Part shown: positions 24,701 through 36,700 of the stretch, piece by piece
Numbering within the stretch: position 1 is the stretch's first letter
Layout: each line of letters opens with the position of its first letter
Origin: Macrocystis pyrifera
Taxonomy: Eukaryota; Sar; Phaeophyceae; Laminariales; Laminariaceae
NCBI GenBank assembly: GCA_031763025.1
Contig: JASSKH010000003.1
Span: forward strand, 310,001 to 374,000
Reading direction: 5' to 3'
Length of the DNA: 64,000 nucleotides
Made by a program: the position numbers and the translations under genes
The notes under the pieces: model-generated
Seen by the model: only the letters and a program-made list of their open reading frames with translations
What the model was told of the DNA's origin: nothing
Databases searched by the model: none

Positions 24701-27700
24701 GTGCAGGACCTCTATACTACACATCCAACTCAGGAAACCTGTCCTCGATCATGCAAAATATACGGTTCCCAGGCGGCAACATGAACTAGATCATACAGAT
24801 CAATAATAGATATATCTTCCCCGAAAGATCTAGATCATGAACTGGGGGAATATGATCTATCTGTCACATCTCATCTGTCTGGTGTGGGAATGAAGGCCTC
24901 CACTCACGTGGCCTTGAGCAGAAGGCTGCCGCTCGTGGTCTTGGAGAGGGGGATGTTGTGCGAGCTCTCCACGTCCGCCTGCAGCACATTGAGGGGCAGC
25001 TCGCAACCGCCGAGGAAATCGTCATCTCCCGGTCCAGTGTCTCTGTCGTACACCGACAACTCCAGCACCTATGGTTTTAGGAGGGGACAAGTGCACAATA
25101 CAAAGCGCAATATTCGCATTTTTTTGCTATTAATACTATATTTTTTAATCTCTTTTCTCATCTTCGCCGTTCTTTTACCTCTCTGCCTCATCCTATCATA
25201 CTCCTAACTCAGCTTCGGGGTGACGCACAGTAGCAGGCTATTCAACTCCCTGCCTACTTCGTGCGGTTTGCGCATTGCATTTTTTATCGCTATAAGACTT
25301 GAGCCCTTCCTTCCCTCATCGACTATTATAGCGTCAAACTTGCAATACAATGAATACCATCACCCTTAAGACACCGTAGACACCACAAAAAGACACAAAA
25401 GACGCCGCGGCACAATTCCGCAGTTGGTAGGACAATTGCAGCATAATTAGTTCACCTTTACTGCAGCCAGGGTAAACCGCGAAACGCTCGTACGACACAA
25501 GAGATAGTACAAACAGCGAAAAAAAAAACGCTACAAAAAGACAGGAGCAAGCAGATGCAGATGGCCTGCCGAAAACCTATTTTTTTAGTAGCAAGATTAA
25601 CGCCGCATAATGGGCGAAAAAAAACAGCACACACACAAACCAGGGGCTAATTAAAGCGATTGGCCTGCCAAAAACATATCAACAGAGAAGAGGTGTTATG
25701 TATACCTTACCACAAGCGGAACACCAGCGTAAAAAAAACAAGGGCTATAAAATTACTTGGCCTTCCTAAAACCTAGAACGCCACAAGTGGCAATTCGCGA
25801 CACTAGCAGTTGCCCTGCCAAAAACCTACCAGGTACGACCTATGCCAATGGAAACGCAAAGTTTTCATAAAAAATTTGATTTCCAAACATACCCGCAAGA
25901 ATTTTTCATGTACAGTTTGCTATGAGCATGATTCTTAAAACGGAAATTTCCACACTTTGGATGGGAAACCCTAAAAAGGCAATTCTCGGGCCGATGTTGG
26001 GCCAAGATCGGCTTCAGAAAAACTCAGGCGGATGTTTAGTTCGAAGCGGCGAGATTCCGGGCCCTCGACAGACATCGATCGACAAACCCAACGACTGGGG
26101 TCATGAATTCTAAATGGAGTGCGTTCGTTATCGGCTCCGATCCACCCTGGGGTCACCGTGTGTACAGTACACAATGGCCGGTGACATGTTGCGGGCGCCG
26201 GCCAGGCGTATGATAAAGAAACAATTGGCCGCTGGTGTGCACAAAACAGATGACAAGATTTCTCCATCCGTCTCGAATGCCAAAAAACAGGCGATTTTTC
26301 AGGTTTGGCAGAAGACCGTAGGATGCCACCGGCAAGCTCTCGCCCCCTAGACCATGGATCCACCTGATATCTTCGAGGCCGTCATCTATACTCGTTGGCC
26401 TTGCCCGACGCCAAGCGGTTTGGTCGTGGGCTGAGTCTGTCTAGATCGAACGTCTATCGTCGCACGAGCTGATTTTTATCAGCGTGTCGACAATTTGCAA
26501 CAAGAAAAAACAAATTGCGCCGCCTGCAGCCGTTGGAAAAAAGAAAAGAAAAAAAAAACCAACTTTTTTTCCCTTTTTTCCCACAGCGGCGATACGAGGC
26601 TATCTTCGGCTAGTCTTTCGAAGCGATCTTCTTGAAAGAAAACCTTTTGACTTCGCGTTCCCATTGTCATAGGTCTACTATACGTGCCGTAGAAGATAAT
26701 TGCATTCTTGGCGAAAAAAAACTTCACAAAAAACAAAAAACAAAAAACAAGTACCTGGTACGTATTTTAGTGGTTCGTACGGTCAACTATTACTTGATAA
26801 TGGTACCCGTACCTCGACGGAGCGCTCGTAGACGAGGAGGTCGAAGGTCTCGTCGTATCTGGGCTTCAGAGTCCGCTTCTTCGTGTCGGTCTTCATCACT
26901 TGTTCCCTGCCGAGCTTCATCTTCACGTAGGGGTCCGACTTTCCTGTAAATTGTGGTGAATGAAAATAAAATAAAATATTGAATCATGATTTTCACGACA
27001 TCATAGTCACTCATGAGTACCTGGTATTCCTAATCATCATGAGTACTTCTGCTAATGATCATTAGAACATCAACAGGGATTTTAATAATATTTTAGCTGT
27101 ACGGGGTTAAACTATGGTGTAGTATTAACAAACGCCGTGGAAATAGAGCGCATGGGTTTCAGTGTCACTGCTGTACTAAATGACATTAAAAAAATGTGCG
27201 TACAGGTTTTGGTATGACATACTGAACGCCATATAAGCCAAATAATCAACCACGCATGAATAATCTATCACCAAAACCTTGCGCAGTTAATAGTCTGTCT
27301 CTGCCATGCGGCAGCCGAAAACGCTTCTCCACCGATGGCGGGGAACTTCCCTCACAGGTACCAACTTTCCATTTCTAGGGCAATAACTTGGTTCACTGAA
27401 CTTATTACATGTACAATAACCTGCGTGAAGGCGTGCCTTGATTGGACCTCATTGATAAGGCTACGTACTAGTTGGCTGGTGAAGTAAACCAACTACTAAT
27501 ACCTGGCCTTTCAGTCTTGAACAAACACACGTGAGTCAAATACATAGAGATTTCCGCGAATTCCCACACGCAACGGACTAAAATTACATAACCAACTACA
27601 GTAGCAACTACTAATAGTCGGAGACATATTGCCAGCCAACCAATTACCTAGTCTGATAGTCAGCGACTCATAGTCAGTCAACAATAAGCCAGTCGGCGAC

Positions 27701-30700
27701 TGATAGTCAGCCAGCACTTAAATAGCCGGTGCCTTATAGTCAGCCAACTACATAATAGTCAGCGACTTACAGTCAGCAAAACATATAACAGTCGGCGGCT
27801 TGTAACCAGCCAACTATGAAATAGGCGGTGCCTTATAGTCAGCCAACTATATAATAGTCGGTGACTTCTAGTCAGCTAACTATATAATAGTTGGCGACTT
27901 GCACTCAACCAAGTATGTAATAGTCGGCGATGTCTACTGTAGTCAGCCAACTATATAATAGTCGGCGAGCTAATAGTCAGCCAACTCACAGACCTAGGTA
28001 TCCATGTCAGCCAACTATCAATAGCAGCTCTAGGTATCCACGTATGTACTGTTGTACTTCCTTCCTATCGTATCCCGCAAGATGACATGGCACTGCATTG
28101 TCTACTCTGCTTACTGCATAACAATGTAGTACATCTGTGTCGTAGTTTTGTGAGCACAGATCTTGTATTTGTATCTCTCCAAGATTGAAGAATCGGCGCG
28201 GACACTATCAATGGTTGAGCTGGGTGTCGACGGGTAGAAAGAACGGTTTAGGGTGAAGACACACACACGTCAGCCAACTCACAGCCGACATAACCGAAAT
28301 AAACAAATACTGTAAGTTCGCCGCCAATGCACGTCCACCGCTGCTGTAGTTGCCAGTTGTTGGCAGTTGTTGGCAGTTGTTGGCACCATCATCGTTTCAC
28401 GCCTTTCTTGGCCTTTCGTGTCTGTCTGTCTGTCTGTATTTCCTGTTATTTCATCATCATCATCATGTGATTGTTATTGACACTCACCTTACACATTGTC
28501 AAACTGCAAATGGCAGATGAAGTAATACTCGAAAATTAAAAAAAAAAAATAGTCGGCGACTTCTAGTCAGCCAATTCACAGGTGAAACGAACGAACAAAA
28601 AAAATCTCACCGCCAATGTCAGCAGCGCGCAAGTTGTCGCAGCCCACCAACGTCAGCTGCAGCACCCCCGGTTGGGACCGGGTTTTGTAAGGCCTGGTCG
28701 CATTTGTCGATAGGGCGGGCAAGAAAAACCGGTCAGATAGAAAGCGGCCAGACCCGGCTTGGGGTGGAAGGCTGCCCACCGCAAGTTAAACAAGAACGCT
28801 ATTGATAGCAATACAAACAGCATCGGCGTTTCCCAGGTCCTCGGTGCGTTTGTCGGTAAAATAGGTCGGGCAGGCACGCGACGGGTCAGACAGAATCGGC
28901 CAGAGCCGGTATGTGGTGGGAGGTTTGCCGCAATATCAAGAGCACTCAATCAAAACACAACTGCGTTGGGCACGTAGACTAAAATTGGAAAACGCCTGAA
29001 GCTCGTGGTGGAATTGAGCCTTACCATCCGGTTCCACCAGAACAAGGACAACACTACAGCAGTTGTTGTGATATTGGATATACCCTCTGTCGGGGAGGTT
29101 TTTCCTGCTGATACACTGAAGGAGCAGGCCTCCAGAGTTTATTCGGCATGGCGTAGAAAGTAGACAACAGTGTCCCGGGTCAAGGGATAAAAAGGAAAAA
29201 CATATAAAAAATGGTGTATATTACGCAGCATTGGGGTTGGCCAGATCCTGGATGCGAAAAAACGCGATGAGTTATTGCGAATCGGTCAGACTCGGCATGC
29301 GGTGGAAGATTTTGCCGTAATGTAATAAAGAGAATGGAACATAACGTAATAAAGAGGCCTGAGCCAATACAAATAACTCAAAACGGCAAGTTAGGATCTA
29401 GATTATCCATCTGTCGACGATCTATCTGATCTGTACATGATCCGTGTGTCCGACGGGTGGGAGGGTGAAAGCATAAATAACTCACGATGAGATCCTGGCC
29501 GTCAACGATGGGCATCGGGAACTTGGCGGCATAACCTACCATAGCGGTAGGGTAGGATATATCTGTAGATGATCTAGATGATCTATATGATCTAACTGAA
29601 CCATCTGTATATGATCTATCTGTAGCTGTGGAACAGGGAGACCATAAACAACTCACGATGAGGTCCTGACCGTCGAGGATGGGCACGGGGAGCTTGGCAG
29701 GGAACACCATGAGGTCCGTGATGATGTTCTTGATCAGGTCGCTGACGACGTTTCCCACATTCATGTCACCGGGCCCGATGCTCATCACTTCCAGCTTGCC
29801 CAGAGAGAACTGGAAGTTGATGAAGGGCTTCTCCATGAAGGTCAGCACTACAGCCCCGAAGCAAGGGAACTGTTGCAAAATCGACAGCAGTGTCGTCAAA
29901 AGGAGCCATCAGTAGAGGAAGCGGACGGAGCACCGCCGTCGTGAGATCACAAAACAAAAGCAGGATCAACCGAAATACATGGTCAACAATAACAATACCT
30001 GGTATATATTGTTAAAAAACTGTTAATATCAATATAATTCCTCAACATAGTATGACTGGCGCTCGGAGCTCGCGCAGCAGGACAGTCGGAACTCTCGTCA
30101 ACTTGTGCGCGTTGCTCGAAAAATTTCCAACATTTTAAAAATCAGAATTCGATCGTCAAGTTCGGCGGGCGCAACAGCACTTTGAAATCAAGTAAACCCG
30201 GCGTCGGCCAGCTCGAACGGGGACCCTATCATGAATGTTGTCATTTGTTCGGGACTGCTGTGTCAATTGCAGTGGACTCTCGCACTCGCTCTTATCTACG
30301 GTATGCTACGGTATATCAATTGGAAGTACAAGTACCTGGTTTGCAATGAAAATAAACGACAGCAGTGAAATCGAGGATCTCGTCGAAATTCGTATTTGCA
30401 AGCTGCGTGGGATACTATTAATATTATTTACGGGGGGCCATAGTAAATAGGACCCACGGTACACACAAAAACCTATATATTTCCATGTTTTTACCAACAA
30501 AATTTGGTCCTATTTACTATGGTCCCCCGTAATAATATTAATACTATTAATAGTGATATTTCGATCGCGCGTACTATTAATAGAAAAAGGGGGGGGGGGG
30601 GACTACGTCACATTATTAATAGTGGGGGCAAAATCCGACAGCTGTGGAAGTCAGGGGAGGTTACATATAAACGGTACATATACTCCATGAATGTGTCGCA

Positions 30701-33700
30701 GTTGGTCAGCAGAGATCTATTCCAGGCCTGATGCCCGGGTTCGTGCGGCTCACTTGATGCACATGCGGTGGGTGCAACTCGTAACTATACTTCGAAGCAT
30801 GTAATATAATTTATCTTCCGTAAGAGTTTGGTTAAGAAAAAGTTTAATTACACGCCTTTGATAACCAGTACTCGCACCATACTATGAGCAAGTTAAGTGC
30901 CTTCCTTTCCTATTCTCCTCATAACGTGGATCCCGTTCCAAAGGGGTTTGGTGTGCGTATGGTATGGCAGGCATGCATGCTCTGCTGCAATCAGAGCGAC
31001 GAGCGATGTCGATTGGTCTAGATAATCAGCACAGCTACTGTGCTGCTGTTACTACAGTAATATACCAGGCTATATACATTATTAATAAGAGACTTTAGGG
31101 GCGCGCCAAGGTTTAAGTTTGCCAAAATCTGCTAGTTTCAAGGCATGGGGCGGTCAGTCAAGGGGCCAAACAGCAGTCTCCTTGGCATACACTATACTAG
31201 TGTTAATGTAGGAGGCGGTCAGTCAAGAGGTCAAACCGCGGTCTCCTACTGTAGCAAATACCTGGTATATCACTACTGCAGCATGTAATAAGCCAACATG
31301 ACATGATACCGGTACTATTAATACATAGTAATACATAGTAACACATAGCAGTACATAGTAATTGGAACCCACGATGGGCCCAAAAAGCAGGTATCCCTCT
31401 TTGTTTACACACCATACCTGATCCCGATTACTACCTGGTACGTATGTTCCCCCGTGTATAGATAAATGTAGGCAGCCGTCAATCAAGCCGTCAAACCAGC
31501 GGTATGCTACAGTAGCATATAATACACTACTTCAAGCGTATGGGGGCGGTCAGTCAAGAGGTCAAACCAGCGGTCTCCTATTAATAGCATATAATACAAT
31601 AATTTTAGGGTATGGGGCTGGTCAGTCAAGGTCAAACGGCGGTCTCCCAGCATACAACATACTATCAATGGCATAGGTCGGTCAGTCAAGACGTCAAACC
31701 GCGGTCTCCTAGCATCACATATACTATTTTTAACGTACAGGGCGGTCAGTCAAGGGGTCAGGTCAAACCGGCGGTCTCCCTGGTTCTCATGTACGGGGCG
31801 GTCAGTCAAGGCGTCAAACCCTCACCACTGGCACGAGCGGCGTTAGCTCCACCCTCATCCTCCCCGAGAAGCATATTTTGTTGAGCGTGATGAGCAAGGG
31901 TACGGGCTTAACCCCGGCCTCTACGACAAACTCGGCGTTGCCAGCCCAGCGTATGTCGATGTCGAGCACCACCGTGTCGTCCTTCGTCTCCAAAGCGCGA
32001 ACACCGACAATCTGAGCACAGTAACCAACCACATCCAACATCACGGTAGTTGCATTCGTCAGCAATGAGCATCATGATGAATACGTTGCTTACCTGGCAC
32101 GTTCGATTACCCGTTAGCATGTCGGATATACGGTACTGGTATACCGGTCACCCATGAGCATGGTGGTTACACTGGTCACCCGGGACTCTGCCCAGACTGT
32201 AGCAAGGAGGACTTGGTGACAGTACAGAGGTATCTGGTACAAGGTAAGCGGTGCGATTAGCGGTGGATATCGTATCGAAAAATTCCATCTATTCACATGG
32301 TACGAATCTATATTATGACAGTAAAGATTTTGTATATATAGGGATGAAGCAGAAGTCACAAACACTTGGCCCAGCGAGCGACCGCTGTCCACGTGCAAGC
32401 CACGGCCCTGTCTGTTCGCGTGTTTACCAGTCTGCCAGCATCGTTCCGTGCGGTGTCCACTTGGTACTTCCACAAGCACGATCAACCAAACAATGCCAGC
32501 TGCTGCTGTCGAAGTGAGCTACCTGGTACGTATTACTGATACGTACCCAGCCAAAGAGTATGAAACCATAACGCCTAATTCTCTCTACAACAAACTGCAG
32601 ATTATTATCATCTCGGTTCCCGACCCCTATTAATAGTAATCATTTCCTTTCGATTTACACATTAAAAAAAATGAATCAACTACCGAGACCTCCTCTTCAT
32701 TTGTATCACGGCGTGGGTAGGCGCATTTCGGCGCGAGTCGACGAGGAAAGAAAGGACTGAACTCTTTTCGCGAAAAAAAAAAGCAAGGGAGGCATGTGCC
32801 GTGGTGGGGAAGGGGGCTATATGTCACTGACCCTAATAGATTTGACTTGAAACTAGGAGGGAGGAGAAACAAGGTCGACGATTATACATGGGACGGAAAA
32901 AAATATGTCAAGTAAATATAAAGATAACCATATGAAAAAATTGTATACCAGGATCAGGTATATATTTTTATGTATATATCGAACGCGTTTCGTCCTCTCC
33001 ATTCCCTGGCATTCCGAGAGTTCACGAAAAAGGGAGCAAACACAGACTCCGTTGCAAGATCAGAATGGCGACATTTTTGGATGAACTCAAAACAACTGAC
33101 GTTTGTTTTTACAATTATGTTTACGTGGTTCAGTATACCCCCCAATCGGAAAAACACTTAAGAGATATACGGGGGATTAAGGGAAGGAATAGGAATGAAA
33201 ACGTATTTGCATGGCCCAATGGACTTCGCGAAAACGCTGAAACTGAGCTTTCGTGTAGGGGACCTGGACCTGCCAGAAAGAAGAAAGAGGTACACCAGTA
33301 GCCGGGAAGAGGAGGAAGTAGACGCACAGATGTGCCCGTGTGGCAAAGCAATAGAGAGTAGAACTCACATAGTAGGAGAATGTGAAATATACAAGGAGGA
33401 ATGGGATGTGTTCGAAGAGGAGATGTGGAAAATAGACGAATGTGACATGGAGGAGTTTGATACAATGAATAGCAGCGAGAAAACGATCGCTATCCTAGGA
33501 GATAGATGGTGGCCACAGGAGGCCAAACAGGAAGGGGATAAGATTAGCAAAACGTTTCTATGTAATTTATGGAAATAGCGTAATGAGCGCCCAATTGTTG
33601 GAGGTGTCTCTATTAGGAGTAGGAACGGTGCTCCGTCTCGAAAGGGATGCGTGGTCAATGGTCAAATGACTAAGGCAAGCAACAAATGAGTACGCCCCCC

Positions 33701-36700
33701 CCCCCCCCCCGCCCCTGGGACCAAAACAAAGTGGCGTGTCGTGTTGTTCAATTTTCCAATACATATGGGTATCCCCACCCTTTTCATGTTGCGTGATAAT
33801 GGATAATGACACGAACATCATACTGAACCAAACAAAATCGTATCGACTTTTTCTTTCGTTTCGCATCGACCTGAGTTCTCGTTCGATAACCTCATTTTCA
33901 AATATCATAATCACCATAATCCCAATATCAATCACTATACGTAGGTGTCATGCAGCCAACCCACCACCAAGGTCAGGAACAACAAGCAGTCTCAGAAGCC
34001 TCCTGTTGTGGTTATGTTACTGTTACTATGTCCTTACTCGTGCCGGCGGCTGAAAAACGCCGTGTACGACTGACGATGTGATTACGCCTCCGTCATAGCA
34101 GGCATGAGGTATCGATTGGACATCTTAGCATCATACCAAGTGTCAACAAGCCCCTTTCTGCGAACCCGTTCAAGCCCGGAATGGAGCATATGCAGGCCGC
34201 ACACACAGCACACATAAATGTACACGGCACATAGGCCAGACACGGCACATGTAATATACTATTCGTAGCACGTAGACCACACACAGCACATACACCACTC
34301 AAAGCTAACACAAGACACTCACCACATGCAGGAAACACCACAAAAACAGCACATAGAGCAAGCAAACACCGCAAGGACAGCACAAACAGCACAAGCAGAG
34401 CATACAACCCATGCAGCGGATGTATACGTATCAACCATCATACTTCGAAATACTTCGAGACCGAGCGCACCTTGGGTGGAATGGTGCCCAGCGAGACCTT
34501 GCGGAAACCCAGAGCGCTAATCCCCGGGGGGCGGTAGGTGTCGAGGATCGGCTGGATCGTGGTGCCGAACAAGTCTTCTGTGGCGCTCGACGCTGACACC
34601 CACATCTGTATGACAGCGGCAGAAGTGCAATTGTACAGCGTGCAATATGCATTTGTACAGCTCGTGGCGCGTGTTTACGTCAGTCAGGAAACGGTTGCGG
34701 GTTTGATATTTTTCAGGTGATAAGATTGGTCGGTACTGTAACCGTTTAGTTCGGTATATACGGTAGTTGTTTCATGTCGTTGTGTGTTATTGTTGTTGTT
34801 GGTGTTGATGGGTTTGTTTTTTATCGAAACGAGGTCACTTCTTCTTTCGCTCCTGAAACCTCGGAAGCAGAGTTGGTCGCGTTCCGACGCCAAAAGCTAC
34901 TATTAATAGTAATAGGAATCATTGACCGCAAGACAGGCTCTAGCGTCCTTGAAAACAAGAGTAATAAAAAAGGGACAACAAAAAAAACAAAAAACAAAGA
35001 ACAAAAAATACAGAAATACCTTCTCAAGAGTCTTGTTCATCCAACCGACGCGCTCGACTTCCGAGTCCGTGTACCACGGGGGAAGGAACTTCGTCACGAG
35101 TTTCAGCACCTGTCTCGCAAAACATGGCAACACCAACCAACAAACGTTCGGAAAGAAGTGGAGTAGTGAGCCACACGCACAGACTAATCCGAAACAGATT
35201 TTCAAAAAACATGCAACACCTACGTTACCATAACAGGGTTTAATGAATCAGGTGCAGTACTCGGTATTTTCCACATTGGAGGGGGGGTCTATTATGCTCA
35301 TATAAAGGCCATGACACGAGATTTACGCTGGTACATACCTGGTAACACTATAGAGCCATGCTCAAAGTTACCGCAAGGTCGAATATTGCAGTTCTCGCTG
35401 ATATCTGCTCATGGGCCTTTCGTCACCTCGAAAACAAAGGACCCAGCAGGGAATAAGCTATATCATGGCCCGCCTCAACCGAGACACACTGGAATAAAAA
35501 AATCTCCGCCCCGACATTGTAGGGATGCGAGGGTCTATGGTCGTGCGACTACAGCCATGCATGGCATGAGACCCCCCCCCCTCGCCGCCACCACACCATA
35601 CCACACCATACCACAGTACATCCTACCCCGTGACACCAAACAACAGGACGCCCCATCCCATCCTAGCCCAGCACCAAAGGAAGGTTTTGTGAGACCTGAG
35701 GGTCCTTCACGATGCCGAGGGCCAAAGCTTTGTCGGACGAGTCCTTTTTGTGCTGCAGGTAGCTGACGAACACGAAGGCCGTAGGAAGCACCCACAGAGC
35801 GCTCAGCTCCAGCCTGTACGGGATTGCCAACAGCGAGCAACAGAGAGCCGAGTCAATCAATCAACTCCGTCCGCTTCAATAAAACATATAAAAAAAAGCC
35901 TATCCGCTGTGGACATCGAGAATTAGGTCTTCATCGAAACTTCATATTTGCAAGCAGCCGGTGGTATATATGCGGCTTACAAGCTGCGTGTAGAATAAGC
36001 GGTTTCCTCAACAAAACATTCGCTTCGCTCGCAATTCTGTTCAATCTCGCTCCACACCAAAAGTCCACCAAATATATCCTCCATGTCGGACAGCTCGCAC
36101 AATCGCATGGTCTCATACCATATCACAAGAAGCGCAGAAAGCACAGAAAGCACAGAAAGCACGCAGCTTCTGCAGCAAGGGCTAGGGCTAGGGCTAGGGC
36201 TAGGGCTAGGGCTAGGGCTAGGGCTAGGGCTAGGCTGGCTGACCAAGCGATGGGGAAATTGTAGAGCAGTAGCAGGGGTTTGGGCCAGGGTGAACTGGAG
36301 AGCGCGTGGCGTGGGTAGGCAACAATTCTACGCTATAATGGTATAATGGTATACAGTAATAGTCCATGAGGGAAGAAAGGGCTCGAGTTTTCTCTGTCGC
36401 GATACTAATGATGACTATTAGTACTGAAGGCACGAACAGCAGAAGTGTTCTACTGCTCTAGTGGGGAGGGGGGAGGAGAGCCTTCTGCGTGACCCCGGAT
36501 CTGAGTTACGAATACTAATGGGAGGGAGAGAGACAAGAAAGGGACAACACTATGAATGGGAACAAACTAAAACAGAACGAGAAGCGTGGGTGACTGACTG
36601 ACCATGCAACGAGGAAGGGGACAACGGCTAGAGGCAGGTGCCACATCGGACCGAAGTTCCAGACGTCGTGCGTCTTGGCCAGCTGCTGCAGCCTGCCTCT

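Noticed and set aside
31140-31825. Regular repeats that could be mistaken for a CRISPR array
   Set aside because: Spacing is irregular, units mutate throughout, there are no cas genes, and the array lies in a eukaryotic intron.
35311-35766. 151-codon plus-strand ORF
   Set aside because: Antisense to exon 13; Pro/Arg-rich with no motif.
36181-36234. Possible chromosome end at the telomere-like repeat
   Set aside because: Coding exons of the same gene continue on both sides.
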